Of a stretch of 64,000 nt of DNA, positions 59,918-64,000 are shown in pieces. A program made the position numbers and the translations under genes. The notes below the pieces were generated by a model. The model was not told where the DNA came from, did no database searches, and saw nothing but the letters and a program-made list of their open reading frames with translations. Each line of letters starts with the position of its first letter. Position 1 is the first letter of the stretch. This DNA comes from Granulicella aggregans (GTDB lineage: Bacteria; Acidobacteriota; Terriglobia; Terriglobales; Acidobacteriaceae), in assembly GCF_025685565.1 (NCBI RefSeq), contig NZ_JAGSYE010000003.1:434001-498000 (forward strand), given 5' to 3'.

Positions 59918-60970
59918 ATGCGATCTATGCTGCGGGAATCGACTCGGAGAGTATGGCTGGCTTTCGCAGCGATTTTGGTTGTGATCGCTGGCGTTGGTTT
60001 CTACTTTTCGAGGCACCACGACAAACTGGTGCTGAGCGAGCGTGATGTCACGCTGCCAGCCGATGGCGGCTGGCACCCGATCGCAACCTTCAGTGCGCCG
60101 CCGCTACGTGAGGTTCGACTCATAGGGCCGCAACAAGCTGATAGTCCAGCCACAGTCCCCGACCTCCAGACCCGCCTGGAGTCACGAGCCGGCCAGACCA
60201 TCCTTGAGGCCGTCAGCCCCGTGCTGCCCGGCACGCGCAACCTCGTTGAGTTCTCCGCAAACAGCAAGACGACCCTTCACCTCCACTTCACCGAGGACGA
60301 CAACGACTCCTTCGGCGACGGAACGCCCGATGCGCTTCGTCTGCACAGAGCTGCCGACCGAGTTGCCTTCCGCGAGTGGATCTCTGCGCTTGCCGATACG
60401 GCGGCAGCGCTTCCGGCCGACCGGCTGCCAGGCGAGATCGATGACTGCGCGGCGCTGCTGCGCTGGACCTATCGCGGATCGTTACACGCCCACGATGCGG
60501 CATGGCAGACCGCGCAGCCGTTCGATTCCCTGCCGCCCATCCCGTCCGTGCAGCAGTATGCGTATCCCTTCACGCCGCTGGGCGCGAACCTGTTCCGGGT
60601 AAGTCCGGGCAGGTACGCGGCTGACGACGCCCGAAACGGTGCCTTCGCCCAGTTTGCCGACGCGAAGACGCTGATGCAGCGCAACACCTTCTTTGTCTCG
60701 CGCGATCTTCGTACGGCAAAGATGGGCGACCTGCTCTTCTTTCGCCAGCTCGAACAAAACTCTCCTTTTCATTCCATGATCCTCACCGGTTCAGGGCATA
60801 ATTGGGCGGTGTATCACACGGGCCCAATCGGTAAGGAGAGAGGCGAAGTGCGCCGAGTCATGCTTGACGATCTTCTCGCGCACCCAGACCGTCGCTGGCG
60901 GCCCTTGCCGGAAAACTCGAACTTCCTTGGAGTCTATCGCTGGAATATTCTGCGGGAGGATTCCCGATGA
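59918..60970 (+). CDS. DUF1175 (YfaT-like) protein, papain-like fold candidate
   Basis: The 350-residue protein has an N-terminal membrane anchor (WLAFAAILVVIAGVGFYF). The DUF1175 region is complete: GDGTPDALRLHRAADRVAFR, EIDDCAALLRWTYRGSLHAH, FFVSRDLRTAKMGDLLFFRQ, and SPFHSMILTG. Cys177 and His285 have the spacing of NlpC/P60-like cysteine peptidases or amidases, so a cell-wall hydrolase role is plausible but unproven. Its stop overlaps the start of the alpha-2-macroglobulin gene (ATGA at 60967-60970). The E. coli yfaT gene is likewise beside the alpha-2-macroglobulin-like yfaS, which supports the assignment. Confidence 0.88.
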   Translation: MRSMLRESTRRVWLAFAAILVVIAGVGFYFSRHHDKLVLSERDVTLPADGGWHPIATFSAPPLREVRLIGPQQADSPATVPDLQTRLESRAGQTILEAVSPVLPGTRNLVEFSANSKTTLHLHFTEDDNDSFGDGTPDALRLHRAADRVAFREWISALADTAAALPADRLPGEIDDCAALLRWTYRGSLHAHDAAWQTAQPFDSLPPIPSVQQYAYPFTPLGANLFRVSPGRYAADDARNGAFAQFADAKTLMQRNTFFVSRDLRTAKMGDLLFFRQLEQNSPFHSMILTGSGHNWAVYHTGPIGKERGEVRRVMLDDLLAHPDRRWRPLPENSNFLGVYRWNILREDSR

Positions 60971-63900
60971 AGCTTCGACTCCTTCTGCTGCTATTGGTGG
61001 CTGGCCTTTGCTCAGCGCGGGGACAGTCGACCAATAAGGCGATCTCGTTCAACTTGAGCACCAGCCGCAGCTACGCTCCTGGCGAGCAGCCTAAGATCCA
61101 CCTCTACACGCACAATGTCGATGCGCTGGAGTTCCGCGTCTATCGGGTCAACGATCCTGTCCGGTTCATCGAGAACCTACGCGAGCTGCACTCGTTCGGC
61201 GACACAGGCCCCTTCGGCCCCTCCGAGCAGATCGACGAACGCACGTGGATCGAGAAATTCCACGACTGGAAGATGGAGATATGGGAAAATATCCGCGAGT
61301 TCTTCCGCCACCAGTTCTCGCACGACGCACGATCTTCGCTGCGATCGAAGCAGACGAAGCTCTCCAGCCGTAGCCGCATCGTCAGCGCGGTGCAGTTCGC
61401 GCAGATACCGCTCCTGAACGATCGCCAGCTTGTGGCTCGCTGGCGGCAGCTTGTTCCGGCGACCTATATCTCCGACTCGAACGACCTTGCCGTCAAAGAT
61501 CTCAGCTCTGGCCTCTATCTGATCGAGGCCACCGATGGCCAGTACAAGGCGTATACGCTGCTGATGATCAGCCGCAATGTGCTGGTGACGCGCACGGGGC
61601 CGGGTGGTGTGATGGCCTTCGTCGTCGACCGCGCGACCGGTGCTCCGGTTGAAGCCGTGCAGGTGGCTGCGGGCTTTGGGCAAAAGCAGGCAGACACCGC
61701 GACGACGGACAAAGACGGTGTAGCGGTGCTCTCCATCCCCGCCAGCAAGACGCAGCAGGACAACTTCTGGGTGGTTGGCAGCAAGGGGGCTGAGGTAGCG
61801 GTCGCAACGCCGGAGAGCTATTCGCTGAACTACTCCAGCAACGACAAGTTCGCCGCGTATATCTACACGGATCGACCGGTCTACCGGCCCACGCATACTG
61901 TCCACTGGAAGGCGATCCTGCGCGAGCACCAGGGGAACCTGCTCGTCCTTACCAAGCCGCAGAGTGTCCACGTGACCATCGTCGACGATCAGTCGAAGAC
62001 GGTCTTCGAGCGGTCCATGCCGATCGATCCGGCAGGCTTCGTAGCGGGAGACTTCGATCTTCCTAAAGATGCGGCGCTTGGCTACTACAGCATCAGCGTG
62101 GGTGACGGCGACGACCGCGTGATGGGCGGCGACTTCCACGTCGAGGAGTATCGCAAGCCGGAGTACCGCGTGCAGGTCACACCCGCCAGCAAGCGTGTGC
62201 TTCAAGGCACGGACATGGCCGTCACCATCGACTCGCGCTACTTCTTCGGCGAGCCGGTCGCGAACGGCAAGGTGAAGTACCGCATCTATCGCGAGCGCCA
62301 CTACTGGTGGGGCGAGGACGAAGACAACTCCGGGCCACCGCAGGATGACGCAGGCTCTGAGAGCTACAACTACGCAGGCGACGCTCAGGACGAGAAGACC
62401 GGCAAGCTGGACGCGGATGGTCGGCTCGTTATCCAGATTCCCACCCCGGTCAACGATAAGGACAAGACTCACGCCGACTACGACTACACGGTTGAGGCGG
62501 GAGTCACTGACGAAGCCAATCGCGAGGTCACCGGCCGTGGCAGATTCCTCGCGACCTACGGAACGTTTCGCGTCAATGTAGAGCCGGTCTCCTATGCCGT
62601 TCACGCAGGGGAGTCAGCAAAGTTCCGCATCACTGCCATCGACTACGACGACAAGCCGGTGCAAACGCAAGTCCACGTCGCGCTCGTCTATCGCCACTAT
62701 GAGAATAGCAAGACCGAGACCACGCAGGGCGCAGCAGTCGACGTAACGACGGATGCGAGCGGCAAGGCGACCGGCGAGGTACTGGTGCAGTCGAAGCAGT
62801 ACAGCTCCGCCGGACTCGAAGCGACTGCCAGCGCCGTGCAGCCTGGTACGCGCGATGTGAGCGATGAAAGCTACCTGTGGATCATGGGAGCGGGTGAGTC
62901 CGCCTACGGCGAAGACTCCACGCAGACATCGCAGATCGTCGCCGACAAGAAGAGCTACGCCCCCGGCGACACCGCTCATCTCAGTCTCGTCTCCGAGACC
63001 GCAGGCTTTCACGCACTGATCATCGTGCAGGGCGATACGGTCCTTCGCCGCGAGCTGGTTACCTCTGACGGACGCACGCTTGCCTTCGACATTCCCATTA
63101 CTGCGGAGAGCCAGCCCAACATCACCGTCGACGCAATCTATGTGAAGGACGGCGTGCTTTACCAGGCCAGCAAGGTCATCAAAGTCCCGCCCGCACAGCA
63201 GCAGTTGCAGGTACAAATTGTGCCTACGCGCGATACATTTCAACCGCAACAGAAGGCCGACTACGACGTGACTACGCTGGACTTCGCGGGCAAGCCGGTA
63301 AGCGCTGACCTCAGCTTCGGAGTCGTCGATGAGGCGATCTACTCCATCCATCCGGACTCCAGCGGCGACATGCTCACTCGGCTCTATCCGCAGCGCTATG
63401 ACTCGACGTGGGTGGACTCCTCGCTGAGCTATTACTTCAGCGGCGAGGCAGGAACGAAGTCTCCGATGCTGGCGTTGCGCAATGCGCGATATCGGCCGCA
63501 GCTTGCGCAGGTAAAGCCGGGCAACGAGGACAAGCCGCGCGTGCGCAAGGCCTTCCCGGACACTGCCTTCTGGACGCCTTCGGTGCGTACGGATTCCACT
63601 GGCCACGCGCGGGTCTCGCTTACCTTCCCCGACTCGTTGACTACATGGCGTGCGACCGTTCATGCAATTACTGCGGACTCGAAGGCCGGTTCGGCGATGA
63701 GTCGCGTGCTGGTGCGCAAGAACATCATCGTCCGCATGGGCACGCCGCGCTTTCTTGTGCAGGGTGATGAGATCGTCATTCCGGTCATCGTGCATAACTA
63801 TCTCAACACGCCGCAGCAGGCGAAGCTCTCGCTCGCCGTCGATGGCCTCGACGTTCTTGCGGGATCAGATGAGACGGTCACCGTGCCAAGCCGTGGTGAG

Positions 63901-64000
63901 GCAACAGCGCAGTGGAAGCTGCACGCCGCGCACATCGGCACGGCGAAGCTCACGGCTTCAGCGATCACACCGATCGAGTCCGACGCACTCGAGATCACGC
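60967..64000 (+). CDS. Alpha-2-macroglobulin family protein (YfaS-like), truncated by the window edge
   Basis: ATG 60967 opens a signal peptide (LRLLLLLLVAGLCSARGQ) and a frame that is uninterrupted to base 64000, about 1,011 residues. Bacterial MG domains are visible in order: SYAPGEQPKIHLYTHNVDAL, VFVVDRATGAPVEAVQV-like MG segment, the bait-region-type stretch, AAYIYTDRPVYRPTHTVHWK, ADKKSYAPGDTAHLSLVSET, SADLSFGVVDEAIYSIH, and the A2M domain start AFWTPSVRTDSTGHARVSLT, then FPDSLTTWRATVHAIT. The thioester region (if any) lies beyond the window. These periplasmic proteins trap proteases. It is translationally coupled to the DUF1175 gene. Confidence 0.9.
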   Translation, partial: MKLRLLLLLLVAGLCSARGQSTNKAISFNLSTSRSYAPGEQPKIHLYTHNVDALEFRVYRVNDPVRFIENLRELHSFGDTGPFGPSEQIDERTWIEKFHDWKMEIWENIREFFRHQFSHDARSSLRSKQTKLSSRSRIVSAVQFAQIPLLNDRQLVARWRQLVPATYISDSNDLAVKDLSSGLYLIEATDGQYKAYTLLMISRNVLVTRTGPGGVMAFVVDRATGAPVEAVQVAAGFGQKQADTATTDKDGVAVLSIPASKTQQDNFWVVGSKGAEVAVATPESYSLNYSSNDKFAAYIYTDRPVYRPTHTVHWKAILREHQGNLLVLTKPQSVHVTIVDDQSKTVFERSMPIDPAGFVAGDFDLPKDAALGYYSISVGDGDDRVMGGDFHVEEYRKPEYRVQVTPASKRVLQGTDMAVTIDSRYFFGEPVANGKVKYRIYRERHYWWGEDEDNSGPPQDDAGSESYNYAGDAQDEKTGKLDADGRLVIQIPTPVNDKDKTHADYDYTVEAGVTDEANREVTGRGRFLATYGTFRVNVEPVSYAVHAGESAKFRITAIDYDDKPVQTQVHVALVYRHYENSKTETTQGAAVDVTTDASGKATGEVLVQSKQYSSAGLEATASAVQPGTRDVSDESYLWIMGAGESAYGEDSTQTSQIVADKKSYAPGDTAHLSLVSETAGFHALIIVQGDTVLRRELVTSDGRTLAFDIPITAESQPNITVDAIYVKDGVLYQASKVIKVPPAQQQLQVQIVPTRDTFQPQQKADYDVTTLDFAGKPVSADLSFGVVDEAIYSIHPDSSGDMLTRLYPQRYDSTWVDSSLSYYFSGEAGTKSPMLALRNARYRPQLAQVKPGNEDKPRVRKAFPDTAFWTPSVRTDSTGHARVSLTFPDSLTTWRATVHAITADSKAGSAMSRVLVRKNIIVRMGTPRFLVQGDEIVIPVIVHNYLNTPQQAKLSLAVDGLDVLAGSDETVTVPSRGEATAQWKLHAAHIGTAKLTASAITPIESDALEIT

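Noticed and set aside
61177..63795. Two long minus-strand frames (475 and 393 codons) opposite the macroglobulin gene
   Set aside because: Both are antisense to a continuous coding frame with clear MG and A2M motifs; their translations contain no recognisable domain.
1..64000. tRNA, rRNA, riboswitch or CRISPR arrays
   Set aside because: Reading both strands I saw no cloverleaf, conserved rRNA segment or regularly spaced repeat; a covariance-model search would be needed to exclude small RNAs.

Overview
The window looks like a chromosomal segment of an Acidobacteriota of class Terriglobia (Acidobacteriaceae-like: Granulicella, Edaphobacter, Terriglobus). The inference rests on gene types seen here: Oar-like TonB-dependent receptors (TBDTs) of 1,100-1,220 residues with an N-terminal carboxypeptidase-regulatory-like domain (three complete, one partial), an ADOP-type ABC permease behind a PadR regulator, a giant Ig/FG-GAP/NHL protein with a hydrophobic-Arg-hydrophobic tail, and an imuA-imuB-dnaE2 mutasome. 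No rRNA, tRNA, CRISPR array or intact mobile element was seen.

Layout. 0-8 kb: end of a TBDT, an IS3 orfA remnant, the giant surface protein, and a frameshifted MBL-fold pseudogene. 8-14.3 kb: a hemicellulose operon (GH51 arabinofuranosidase, exported esterase, GH3 beta-xylosidase with PA14) ending in a decayed carboxylesterase. 14.4-17.4 kb: ADOP permease and PadR. 17.6-23.2 kb: glycerate 2-kinase diverging from a sugar-acid MFS transporter, a YjhG/YagF-type pentonate dehydratase and a 2-keto-3-deoxy-pentonate dehydratase-like protein. Secreted enzymes upstream release pentoses and this block could oxidise them after conversion to pentonates; the dehydrogenases are not in the window.

23.3-38.6 kb is the most unusual block. 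On the plus strand lie an MFS transporter, a histidine kinase, a NarL-type regulator, an exported RraA-like protein, a Tat-exported SelA-like PLP enzyme fused to a beta-rich tail, and an exported amidohydrolase. Converging on it from the minus strand are a TBDT, a second Tat-exported SelA-like enzyme, a Tat-exported RidA, a bicovalent-FAD (BBE-type) oxidase and a Tat-type lactonase-like propeller. Three 16-bp palindromes sharing 11 positions sit upstream of the MFS gene, the first SelA-like gene and the TBDT. I infer one regulon for an extracytoplasmic pathway acting on an amino- or N-acylated compound. The substrate is unknown.

38.7-41.3 kb: KDPG/KHG aldolase and KDG-type kinase, then a DUF4142 protein. 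41.4-53.8 kb: two carbohydrate-uptake units, GH3 plus TBDT next to an IclR regulator, and a TBDT divergent from a LacI regulator with a recognisable promoter and operator. 53.9-59.8 kb: dnaE2-imuB-imuA on the minus strand. 59.9-64 kb: a DUF1175 protein translationally coupled to an alpha-2-macroglobulin that runs off the end.

Functions are assigned from reading protein motifs; no database search was possible. Start codons were moved from the longest frame where a ribosome-binding site, signal peptide or overlap supported it.
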